This document shows, in pieces, positions 1 through 5,476 of a DNA stretch of 5,496 nucleotides. The first letter of the stretch is position 1, and each line of letters opens with the position of its first letter. This stretch comes from Acidobacteriaceae bacterium. Lineage in GTDB: Bacteria; Acidobacteriota; Terriglobia; Terriglobales; Acidobacteriaceae. The position numbers and the translations under genes are program-made. Where the stretch lies: positions 2,148 to 7,643 of the forward strand of contig PLUJ01000169.1 in the NCBI GenBank assembly GCA_003165455.1. Direction: 5' to 3'. The notes beneath the pieces are model-generated. The model saw nothing but the letters and a program-made list of their open reading frames with translations, was not told the DNA's origin and made no database searches.

Positions 1-1078
1 TCAGGACGATATCGTTGTGCACACCACCGACGAAGTAGGACAGGCAGAGAGCGCGCTCAACGGAATGAAAAACAATTTGCGCGAACTGATTAACTCCATT
101 GCCGCCACTGCGGAGCAAGTCGCCAGCGCCACTCAACAGATGTCCGCTTCCGCCGCACAATCCGCCGAAAATACCCGCGTCCAAAGCGAACAGACTCAAC
201 AAGTGGTCGCGGCTATGCAAGAAATGGCCGGCAAAGTTCAGGAAGTGTTGTCCAGCTCCACCACCGCCTCCACCTCCTCGCAGCGAGCCGCCGACGCTGC
301 CCACCGCGGCGGTCAGGTCGTCGAGGAAGCCCTCGCCACGATTCGCAGCATCGCGGATTCCTCCAAAGGAGTTGCCGCCAGCATCACCACTCTAGGATCA
401 AGCTCGGAACGCATCAGCAAAATCGTTGGCGTCATCGATGACATCGCCGATCAGACTAATTTGCTCGCTCTCAACGCAGCCATCGAAGCCGCTCGCGCCG
501 GGGAACAAGGCCGCGGTTTTGCCGTGGTATCCGACGAAGTTCGTAAACTCGCCGAGCGTACCACCAAAGCTACCAAGGAAATCGCCGCTACCGTCGAATC
601 CATCCAGAGCGAAACCAGCAACGCCGTGCGGGCCATGGATCAAGGCACGCGCGATGTAACCGCCGGGGTCGAGAAAACCTCCGCCTCTGGCGCCGCATTG
701 CAGGAAATCATCACCATGTCATCCAAAGTGGGCGAGGTCATCTCCGAAATTACCTCCGCCGCCAACCAGCAATCCGACGCCACTCAGCAGGTAAACCACA
801 GCATGTCGCAAATCTCCAGCCTGGTGGAAGAATCCGCCCTTACCGCCAGTCAAATGGCCAGCTCTTGTACCGACCTTTCCAACCTCGCTCTCAATCTGCG
901 CAATCTGGTAAATCAGTTTAAGTTGGATTCGCAATCGAAGGACTCTCGTTTGAATGACTCGCAGCATAACGATTCGCAACTCAACGAACCGCCATCCACC
1001 TTTTCTGGAACCGTTCTCCCTCCAACTCGCTCCCTCGCCTTACCCAGGGCTTCCGGCGCGGCAGCCGGATCCGAATAA
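1..1078 (+). CDS. Methyl-accepting chemotaxis protein, 3' part (end of HAMP plus signalling domain)
   Basis: This is a chemoreceptor that passes ligand signals to CheA through CheW at the inner membrane. The 5' end is outside the window: the reading frame is open from base 2, so the GTG at 17 is an internal codon, used here only for numbering. Residues 5-24 (DEVGQAESALNGM...) look like the last helix of HAMP. The rest is a long antiparallel coiled-coil hairpin. Its highly conserved tip is at about 137-181, with IDDIADQTNLLALNAAIEAA and then the GEQGRGFAVVSDEVRKLAER segment. By hand alignment with E. coli Tsr recalled from memory, each arm is about 14 residues longer, which fits a 40-heptad class rather than 36. 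The tail after residue 302 has four pentapeptide repeats and a Pro/Ser/Ala-rich end with no NWETF-like CheR/CheB docking motif. Sensor domain and ligand cannot be seen. The family call is very secure. Confidence 0.97.
   Translation, partial: QDDIVVHTTDEVGQAESALNGMKNNLRELINSIAATAEQVASATQQMSASAAQSAENTRVQSEQTQQVVAAMQEMAGKVQEVLSSSTTASTSSQRAADAAHRGGQVVEEALATIRSIADSSKGVAASITTLGSSSERISKIVGVIDDIADQTNLLALNAAIEAARAGEQGRGFAVVSDEVRKLAERTTKATKEIAATVESIQSETSNAVRAMDQGTRDVTAGVEKTSASGAALQEIITMSSKVGEVISEITSAANQQSDATQQVNHSMSQISSLVEESALTASQMASSCTDLSNLALNLRNLVNQFKLDSQSKDSRLNDSQHNDSQLNEPPSTFSGTVLPPTRSLALPRASGAAAGSE
926..985 (+). repeat. Four tandem 15-bp units encoding DSxxN-type pentapeptides in the chemoreceptor tail
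   Basis: Four in-frame 15-bp units (926-940, 941-955, 956-970, 971-985) encode DSQSK, DSRLN, DSQHN and DSQLN. Units 1, 3 and 4 begin GA(T/C)TCGCA and unit 2 is more diverged. They follow directly after the coiled coil ends (FKL, residues 301-303) and precede a Pro-rich stretch. They probably form a flexible hydrophilic linker that arose by short tandem duplication. The repeat is directly visible; the role is inferred. Confidence 0.8.
1052..1069 (+). other. Small GC-rich inverted repeat at the end of the chemoreceptor gene
   Basis: TCCGGC (1052-1057) and GCCGGA (1064-1069) form a perfect 6-bp stem around a 6-base loop, just before the TAA at 1076-1078. No T-run follows, so this does not look like an intrinsic terminator. 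It may slow 3' decay or be chance in GC-rich coding sequence. Confidence 0.3.
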
Positions 1079-1161
1079 TATAGAGCATCCCCAACACCTC
1101 TTGTTTTCTTCTTTGAATGAAGCAAACAAATTCCCGTCCTGCTCGCTTCTGTGCAGTCCCC

Positions 1162-1170
1162 TGCTAGACT
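1162..1170 (+). promoter_or_regulatory. Possible extended -10 promoter box before the deacetylase gene
   Basis: TGCTAGACT has the TGn of an extended -10 box and a hexamer matching TATAAT at 4 of 6 positions. No good -35 is visible. Transcription starting about 7 bases after the hexamer would begin at or next to the GTG start at 1177, giving a leaderless mRNA. A similar TGCTAGAGT precedes the kinase gene on the other strand. This is a weak motif match only. Confidence 0.35.
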
Positions 1171-1176
1171 GGCGCG

Positions 1177-2061
1177 GTGCGACGCTTAATCGTAAATGCC
1201 GACGATTTCGGCCTCACTGCAGGCGTGAACCGCGCCATCTTCGAAGCTCACACTCAAGGAATTGTCACTTCCTCTACCTTGATGGCAAACGGGCCCGCGT
1301 TCGACGACGCAGTCCGTCTCGCGAACCAGCTTGCCTCGTTGAGTATCGGCTGCCATGTGGTATTGACCGATGGCGAACCTGTTCTCGATGGCGCTCAGCT
1401 CTCCACCATCACAGAAAATCGTCCCGAGGGCGCTCGCTTTCGCAACGGCCTCTCATCCTTCGCAATTCGATCCTTCGCCGGACGCATGAATGCCGAACAG
1501 ATTGAAGCTGAAACCTCTGCGCAGATCCGCAAGCTTCAGTCGGCTGGCATTGCCGTCTCCCACGTTGACTCGCACAAACATACGCATTTATTTCCCGCTG
1601 TCCTGGGGCCGATGATGCGTGCCGCGCAAGCCTGCGGAGTTCGCGCCATACGGAATCCATTTGGTCCGCGCAAACCTCTGAAATCGGGCGATCTGCTCGC
1701 GCGACCCAGCCTGTGGACGCGCTACGCCGAAGTCCGGCTCCTCCGCACGCTAGCCGGCAAGTTTCGCCGCGCCGCCGAGCGAATGCAATTCGCCACTCCC
1801 GATGGCACCCTGGGAATTGTCGTTACCGGCACGCTGGACGAAAAACTCTTCCGTGCTATCACGAAAATAATTCCCGAGGGAACGTGGGAGTTCGTCTGCC
1901 ATCCCGGCTACAATGACGCCGATCTGCAGCGAGCCAACACTCGTCTCCGTCAGTCTCGCGAAGCTGAGTTGGCCGTTCTCACCCTGCCCGCGGCCCGCGA
2001 ACTGCTTCTCCAACAAGGAGTCGAACTGATTTCCTATCGAGATCTTGCCCGGAACCCTTAA
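1177..2061 (+). CDS. ChbG/HpnK (YdjC)-family carbohydrate deacetylase
   Basis: A 294-residue protein of the YdjC-like family, metal-dependent enzymes that remove acetyl groups from N-acetylated sugars (ChbG on chitobiose, HpnK in the hopanoid side-chain pathway). The family signature is at the N terminus: NADDFG (7-12, D9/D10 being likely catalytic base and metal ligand), then SSTLMANGP (32-40), GCHVVLTDG (58-66, metal-ligand H60), HVDSHKHTH (129-137, further metal-ligand His) and FVCHPGYND (239-247). All expected metal and catalytic residues appear intact and the length is normal. No signal peptide is seen, so it is probably cytoplasmic. GTG at 1177 is the start: an in-frame TAG lies at 1165-1167, no other start codon lies between, and the family begins directly with a strand leading to NADDFG. 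No Shine-Dalgarno is visible. The substrate is unknown: the HVDSHKHTH form is closer to generic ChbG-like members than to classical HpnK as I recall them, so no symbol is assigned. Confidence 0.93.
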   Translation: MRRLIVNADDFGLTAGVNRAIFEAHTQGIVTSSTLMANGPAFDDAVRLANQLASLSIGCHVVLTDGEPVLDGAQLSTITENRPEGARFRNGLSSFAIRSFAGRMNAEQIEAETSAQIRKLQSAGIAVSHVDSHKHTHLFPAVLGPMMRAAQACGVRAIRNPFGPRKPLKSGDLLARPSLWTRYAEVRLLRTLAGKFRRAAERMQFATPDGTLGIVVTGTLDEKLFRAITKIIPEGTWEFVCHPGYNDADLQRANTRLRQSREAELAVLTLPAARELLLQQGVELISYRDLARNP

Positions 2062-2072
2062 TCGGCCGGCAG

Positions 2073-2129
2073 GGCAGGTCCACTTCCCATCCGCGAATTA
2101 CTTCGGTAATCTCACTGGGAGCGCCTGTC
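2073..2129 (+). other. Three-tier imperfect stem-loop with cTTCGg tetraloop
   Basis: The inner stem ATTAC (2097-2101) / GTAAT (2106-2110) closes a TTCG loop on a C-G pair, the very stable cUUCGg tetraloop in RNA. Around it TCCCA (2085-2089) pairs with TGGGA (2116-2120), and GGCAGG (2073-2078) pairs with CCTGTC (2124-2129) with one G-U pair. No T-run follows, so it is not a classical intrinsic terminator. It lies between the deacetylase stop and the PilZ gene. It could protect the upstream mRNA 3' end, attenuate read-through, or be part of a leader. I saw no match to the c-di-GMP riboswitch core. Pairings are by eye, with no energy calculated. Confidence 0.4.
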
Positions 2130-2133
2130 AGGT

Positions 2134-2139
2134 TATGAT
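2134..2139 (+). promoter_or_regulatory. Possible -10 box for the PilZ gene
   Basis: TATGAT matches TATAAT at 5 of 6 positions and lies 45 bp before the proposed ATT start, allowing a leader of about 34 bases that contains the GGAGG ribosome site. No convincing -35 is seen; the corresponding region overlaps the 3' arm of the capped stem-loop. Confidence 0.35.
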
Positions 2140-2166
2140 TCCCTCAGAGTAGGCTCAGAACAGATT

Positions 2167-2182
2167 TGGAGGTTCCATCATT
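2167..2182 (+). promoter_or_regulatory. Strong Shine-Dalgarno followed by an ATT (or ATC) start codon
   Basis: TGGAGGT (2167-2173) is a near-perfect Shine-Dalgarno. The only in-frame codons at suitable distance are ATC (2177) and ATT (2180). The ATT is 7 bases after GGAGG, the usual spacing, whereas the ATC is only 4 away. No ATG, GTG or TTG occurs at that distance in any frame. The first canonical in-frame start, TTG at 2225, has no ribosome site and falls inside the conserved first strand (LRVWG). ATT starts are known in bacteria, for example infC. The site decides the start chosen for the PilZ gene. Confidence 0.55.
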
Positions 2183-2860
2183 CCCGCCCCTGGCGCAGCT
2201 CCGCGTGCAACCCTAGAACTGCGCTTGCGCGTATGGGGGATGGGTGCGAACGATCAGCCATTCCATCAGAACGCGACCGCGCAGAACGTCAGCGCCACGG
2301 GGGCCTGCATCAACGGCCTCGAGCAGGCGGTGAAAGTCGGCGACGTCATCGGCGTTCAATACGAGAGCAAAAAAGCTCGCTGCAAAGTCATCTGGGTGCT
2401 CGAAGCCGGCGGCCTGAAGAAGATGCAGGTTGGGGTGCAGCTGGTCGCTGACCAGGAATGTCCCTGGCTCTCCCAGCTGCCCATCGAGGTGCGTTCCAAC
2501 ATACGCCCTTCCGCTCCCGACAATCGCCGCAAATACCAGCGCCACAGAATAGCTTTTCCCCTGGAGTTTCGCGACGAACGCGTCAACACTCCCATGCGCG
2601 TGAATGCCACCGATATCAGCGGCAACGGCTGTTACGTTGAAACCGCCATGCCACTGGCCGTCTCGACCGTTCTGCGAGTCGATTTCTGGATCGATCAGGA
2701 ACATATATCCGCCACCGCGAGTGTGCGAACTCGCGACCCGGGCGTTGGCATGGGGATTGAATTCAACGGAGCCACGGAAGATACAAAACGGCGCTTCCAG
2801 GCCTATCTCGACAAGATCGATCCGGGCATTAGCGTTCCTGACCGTCCAGCCACGCCATAA
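2180..2860 (+). CDS. Tandem PilZ-domain protein, probable c-di-GMP effector
   Basis: A 226-residue soluble protein if read from ATT at 2180; the frame is open back to a TAG at 2150-2152. Numbering from the ATT, the first PilZ-like domain spans about 12-95, with ELRLRVWGM at its first strand and NVSATGA (36-42), which keeps the NxSxxG half-motif. It has no RxxxR arginines, so it probably does not bind c-di-GMP in the standard way. The second domain, about 115-212, has both halves of the binding motif: RRKYQRHR (RxxxR at R117-R121) and DISGNG (D145, S147, G150), followed by a strand ending GMGIEF. This suggests a cytoplasmic protein that senses c-di-GMP through its second domain, as in YcgR-like arrangements where the first domain is regulatory. 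No output or membrane domain is present, so the target is unknown. TTG at 2225 or ATG at 2240 are fallback starts, but both cut into the first domain. Confidence 0.88.
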   Translation: MPAPGAAPRATLELRLRVWGMGANDQPFHQNATAQNVSATGACINGLEQAVKVGDVIGVQYESKKARCKVIWVLEAGGLKKMQVGVQLVADQECPWLSQLPIEVRSNIRPSAPDNRRKYQRHRIAFPLEFRDERVNTPMRVNATDISGNGCYVETAMPLAVSTVLRVDFWIDQEHISATASVRTRDPGVGMGIEFNGATEDTKRRFQAYLDKIDPGISVPDRPATP

Positions 2861-2875
2861 TTCCGCTCTCCTACT

Positions 2876-2899
2876 CGAACCGCAAAAAATTTTAGTTCG
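2876..2899 (+). other. Weak inverted repeat enclosing an A/T tract between the PilZ gene and bshA
   Basis: CGAAC (2876-2880) pairs with GTTCG (2895-2899) around a 14-base loop holding an A6T4 tract. The T residues lie inside the loop rather than after the stem, so this is not a standard terminator. The tract is the most AT-rich patch of this spacer and could be a bent or promoter-upstream element. The 123-bp spacer has nothing else clear except the small dyad at 2942-2952. Confidence 0.25.
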
Positions 2900-2941
2900 G
2901 CGCAGAATCTGCATCGTCTGCCGTTCCCAGCCATCGAATTA

Positions 2942-2952
2942 CAGAGTCTCTG
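2942..2952 (+). promoter_or_regulatory. Short perfect dyad upstream of bshA, possible operator
   Basis: CAGAG-T-CTCTG is an 11-bp perfect inverted repeat about one central base, 31 bp before the bshA ATG. It sits where a promoter or operator would be. Flanking bases do not extend the symmetry, so chance is a real possibility. Confidence 0.2.
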
Positions 2953-2983
2953 GCACGATTTCACAAAGGGTAGGCCTCGCAGA

Positions 2984-4126
2984 ATGAAGATTGGCATCAC
3001 CTGTTATCCCACCTACGGCGGCAGCGGCGTGGTGGCCACGGAACTCGGACTGGAATTAGCTCAACGCGGCCACGAAATTCACTTCATCTCCTACGCTCAA
3101 CCCATCCGCCTCCGCGGCGAAGAACCCAACATTCATTATCATGAGGTAGAAGTCTCCCGCTATCCGCTCTTCGATTACCCGCCCTATGACCTGGCTCTCG
3201 CAACGCGTATGGCCGAGGTGTCCCAGCTCTACGACCTTGACCTTCTGCACGTTCACTACGCCATTCCTCATTCCGTGAGCGCACTGCTGGCGCGGCAAAT
3301 GTTAGCCAATGGCCCGCGTGGACGCCGTCTTCCCTTCGTCACCACACTGCACGGCACCGATATCACTCTCGTCGGTCTCGACCGCTCCTACCTTCCCATT
3401 ACTCGCTATTCCATCAACCAGAGCGACGGCGTTACCGCCATTTCCAACTACCTTCGCGATCGCACCCTGCGGGTCTTCGACGTAAAAAAGGAAATCGAAG
3501 TCATCTACAACTCCGTGAACTGCGACGTCTACCGCCGCTGCAAGAATTCCGCCGAACGCCGCGCGGAGTACGCTCCCAATGGCGAAAAGCTTCTGGTGCA
3601 CCTTTCCAACTTCCGTCCAGTAAAACGCGTCACCGATGTAATCGAGATCTTCGATCGCGTCCGCAAGAAGGTCCCTTCGAAGCTCCTGCTGATCGGCGAT
3701 GGTCCGGACCGCTCCGTGGCCGAATGGCTGGCCGTGCAAAAAGGTATTCACGAAGACGTGCTTTTTCTCGGCAAGCAGGATCAGGTCGAAGAAAAACTTG
3801 GCGTCGCCGATATTCTTCTGATGCCAAGTGAACTGGAATCCTTTGGCTTGGCGGCTCTTGAAGCCATGGCCTGCGAGTGCGTTCCCATCGCCACCCGCAC
3901 CGGCGGCGTGCCCGAAGTGATCGAACACGGCACCAGCGGGTATCTTGCCGACGTCGGCGATGTCGACACCATGGCCCGCTATGCCGTCGAACTTCTCAAC
4001 GATGAAAGCGCTCTGCAAGCCATGGGCAAGGCCGCGCGCGCCGTCGCCAAAGCCCGCTTCTGCTCCAGCAAGATCGTTCCGCAATACGAAGACTTCTACC
4101 GCCGCATCGTCGAGCGCTCTTCGTAA
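2984..4126 (+). CDS. bshA: N-acetyl-alpha-D-glucosaminyl L-malate synthase (bacillithiol pathway step 1)
   Basis: A 380-residue GT4-family, GT-B-fold glycosyltransferase. BshA joins GlcNAc from UDP-GlcNAc to L-malate, the first step of bacillithiol, the low-molecular-weight thiol that replaces glutathione in many bacteria. The N terminus MKIGITCYPTYGGSGVVATE (1-20) is highly typical of BshA, with the glycine loop GGSG at 12-15. Further family marks are YPLFDYPPYDLALA (60-73), LLHVHYAIPHSVSA (87-100), TTLHGTDITLVG (120-131) and SDGVTAISNYL (147-157). The C-terminal half has SNFRPVKR (208-215), IGDGPD (237-242) and the nucleotide-sugar motif from PSELESF (281-287) through E293 (E285 and E293 form EX7E) to TRTGGVPEVI. 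Length is normal and all parts are present. ATG at 2984 fits the conserved N terminus; only a weak AAGGG/TAGG ribosome site precedes it. Later enzymes BshB (LmbE-type deacetylase) and BshC are not in the window. The last 31 bp overlap the convergent kinase gene. Confidence 0.94.
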   Translation: MKIGITCYPTYGGSGVVATELGLELAQRGHEIHFISYAQPIRLRGEEPNIHYHEVEVSRYPLFDYPPYDLALATRMAEVSQLYDLDLLHVHYAIPHSVSALLARQMLANGPRGRRLPFVTTLHGTDITLVGLDRSYLPITRYSINQSDGVTAISNYLRDRTLRVFDVKKEIEVIYNSVNCDVYRRCKNSAERRAEYAPNGEKLLVHLSNFRPVKRVTDVIEIFDRVRKKVPSKLLLIGDGPDRSVAEWLAVQKGIHEDVLFLGKQDQVEEKLGVADILLMPSELESFGLAALEAMACECVPIATRTGGVPEVIEHGTSGYLADVGDVDTMARYAVELLNDESALQAMGKAARAVAKARFCSSKIVPQYEDFYRRIVERSS

Positions 4127-5442
4127 AATCCCTCCGGAACTCCGCCTTCGGTCTCGAGCAGCGGCAGCCGGATTCTTACCAGAGTCCCCTTCCCCGGATG
4201 ACTGTCAATCGTCATGCGCGCGCTATCTCCATACAGCACGTGAAGCCGCTCGGAAATATTCGCCATCCCAATCCCCGCGCCCCGCACCGTGTCAGGTTCC
4301 GGCTGGTGCGTCGCCTCCATACCCACCCCATCATCCTCCACTTCAATCACCAGTCCGGACTTCGACAGCCGGCTGCGCAAATGAATGCTCCCGCCATCCA
4401 CCTTCGAAGCCAGCCCGTGCTTGATCGAGTTCTCCACCAGCGGCTGCAACAGCATGCTTGGAACCATCACGTCGAGCGACTCCGCCGACAGTTCTTTCAC
4501 CACCCGCAATTTATCTTTTCCAAACCGAACCACTTCGATATCCAGATAGTTATCGATGAACTCCACTTCCTCGCGCAGCGGCACAAACGAATCCGTGCTA
4601 TTCAGCAGCCTGCGCAGAATTGTTGCCAGCTTCGAGATCACATCCCGCGCCGTATCCGGATCGAAACGTACCAGCGACGAAATCGAATTCAACGTATTAA
4701 AAAGAAAATGCGGATTGATCTGATTCTGCAGCGCCTCCATCCGCGCATGCAGCAGCAACCGCTCCTGCTCTTCCAGTTTGATTTGAATTCGCACGCTGTT
4801 GAAGATCTTCAGCTCAATCCCAATCGCCATGGCGGAAGCTGCATAGATCGCCATCTCGATCCATAAATTTCCGCTGTCCATGCTGAAAATCGAACGCGGA
4901 AAATATCGCGCCAACTCGGTTTGCACGATCTTCATGCCCACGATGGTGGTGAAGTACATGATCTGCCAGTCGAACAGACGCGGGGTCGGAAGGTTGCGCC
5001 GAATCAACCGATAAATACTCAGATCGATGAACGGTGAGAACGACCAGATATCGTCTTTATCCAGCGCCATTGTGCGTAGCTGTCCGGCGATAAAACCGCA
5101 CAGCACGCCGAACGGCAGCATCGCCCATTCTCCATGCAGCAACGCCGGCACTCCCATCAGCACGCCGCCCAACACCCCGGCCCACCGCCCGCCAATCGCT
5201 CCCAGCAAAAGCGCCGTCTCGAAACTTAAGTCGCCCGCCACAAAGCTGGTCGCCGTCCGGATCCATACTCCGATCGTGATGGGCAATCCCATCCACAACA
5301 CCAGATAGGTTTTTTGCAATATCGACCGCTCTTCCCGGAACAGAAGAGACTTGAACGCAACGGAGCGCACCAGGCTGCTCGAGACCGCTGCAGCCACCCC
5401 CAGCTTCACGAGTAAATTGATCCAGATCAGACGTGGTTCCAT
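4096..5442 (-). CDS. LytS-type membrane sensor histidine kinase
   Basis: A 448-residue inner-membrane kinase of the LytS/YehU group. Residues 1-213 are hydrophobic and resemble the 5TM LYT sensor: likely helices near 8-26, 44-66, 74-98, 105-122, 160-176 and 193-212, with the glycine-rich GAIGGRWAGVLGGVLMG (81-97) typical of that domain. A charged helix (KLEEQERLLLHARMEAL, 222-238) leads straight to the phosphorylation box QNQINPHFLFNTLNSISSL (239-257), with H245 the phosphoacceptor. The ATPase domain follows: N-box QPLVENSIKHG (333-343), DDGVGM (370-375), GAGIGMANISERL (388-400) and GKGT (417-420). All catalytic boxes look intact. The GAF domain common between membrane and H-box in LytS relatives is not apparent. 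ATG at 5442 is the first start in an ORF open to the window edge; no clear Shine-Dalgarno. The partner, usually a LytTR-type regulator, would have to be upstream outside the window or elsewhere. The signal is unknown. Confidence 0.94.
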   Translation of the reverse strand: MEPRLIWINLLVKLGVAAAVSSSLVRSVAFKSLLFREERSILQKTYLVLWMGLPITIGVWIRTATSFVAGDLSFETALLLGAIGGRWAGVLGGVLMGVPALLHGEWAMLPFGVLCGFIAGQLRTMALDKDDIWSFSPFIDLSIYRLIRRNLPTPRLFDWQIMYFTTIVGMKIVQTELARYFPRSIFSMDSGNLWIEMAIYAASAMAIGIELKIFNSVRIQIKLEEQERLLLHARMEALQNQINPHFLFNTLNSISSLVRFDPDTARDVISKLATILRRLLNSTDSFVPLREEVEFIDNYLDIEVVRFGKDKLRVVKELSAESLDVMVPSMLLQPLVENSIKHGLASKVDGGSIHLRSRLSKSGLVIEVEDDGVGMEATHQPEPDTVRGAGIGMANISERLHVLYGDSARMTIDSHPGKGTLVRIRLPLLETEGGVPEGFYEERSTMRR

Positions 5443-5467
5443 GGAGTTCGGCGCAGCCCAAAAGCAA

Positions 5468-5476
5468 ACTCTAGCA
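5468..5476 (-). promoter_or_regulatory. Possible extended -10 promoter box for the kinase gene
   Basis: Read on the - strand this is TGCTAGAGT: TGn plus a hexamer matching TATAAT at 4 of 6. It lies 25 bases before the kinase ATG, so the mRNA would have a leader of roughly 20 bases. A -35 at normal spacing would fall at or beyond the window edge and cannot be judged. It nearly equals TGCTAGACT before the deacetylase gene. Weak evidence. Confidence 0.3.

Noticed and set aside
17..19. GTG at 17 as the true start of a short soluble chemoreceptor
   Set aside because: The frame stays open upstream to base 2 and this GTG falls inside the HAMP helix, so the gene is simply cut by the window edge.
1079..1176. 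Intrinsic terminator after the chemoreceptor gene, near the T-rich stretch at about 1098-1113
   Set aside because: No stable GC stem stands directly before the T-rich stretch; the 1052-1069 stem is about 30 bases too far upstream.
954..1505. 183-residue + strand open frame bridging the chemoreceptor end and the deacetylase start
   Set aside because: It overlaps two clear genes in another frame and its Arg/Ser/Pro-rich composition has no recognisable motif.
1177..2061. Naming the deacetylase hpnK and inferring a hopanoid gene cluster
   Set aside because: No other hopanoid gene is in the window and the motif details fit the general ChbG/YdjC family at least as well.
2062..2179. c-di-GMP riboswitch upstream of the PilZ gene
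   Set aside because: A c-di-GMP-linked gene made this worth checking, but the conserved GEMM core and tetraloop-receptor pattern are not visible; the hairpin there is capped by TTCG rather than a GNRA loop.
2213..2914. 233-residue open frame on the - strand opposite the PilZ gene
   Set aside because: It mirrors a well-supported PilZ gene, has no recognisable domain and no ribosome site, and long antisense frames are common opposite GC-rich genes.
3302..4084. 260-residue open frame on the - strand inside bshA
   Set aside because: It is the antisense shadow of a highly conserved bshA; its translation shows no family motif.
4198..4866. 222-residue open frame on the + strand inside the kinase gene
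   Set aside because: Its His/Arg/Gln-rich low-complexity translation is the shadow of the kinase H-box and ATPase region.
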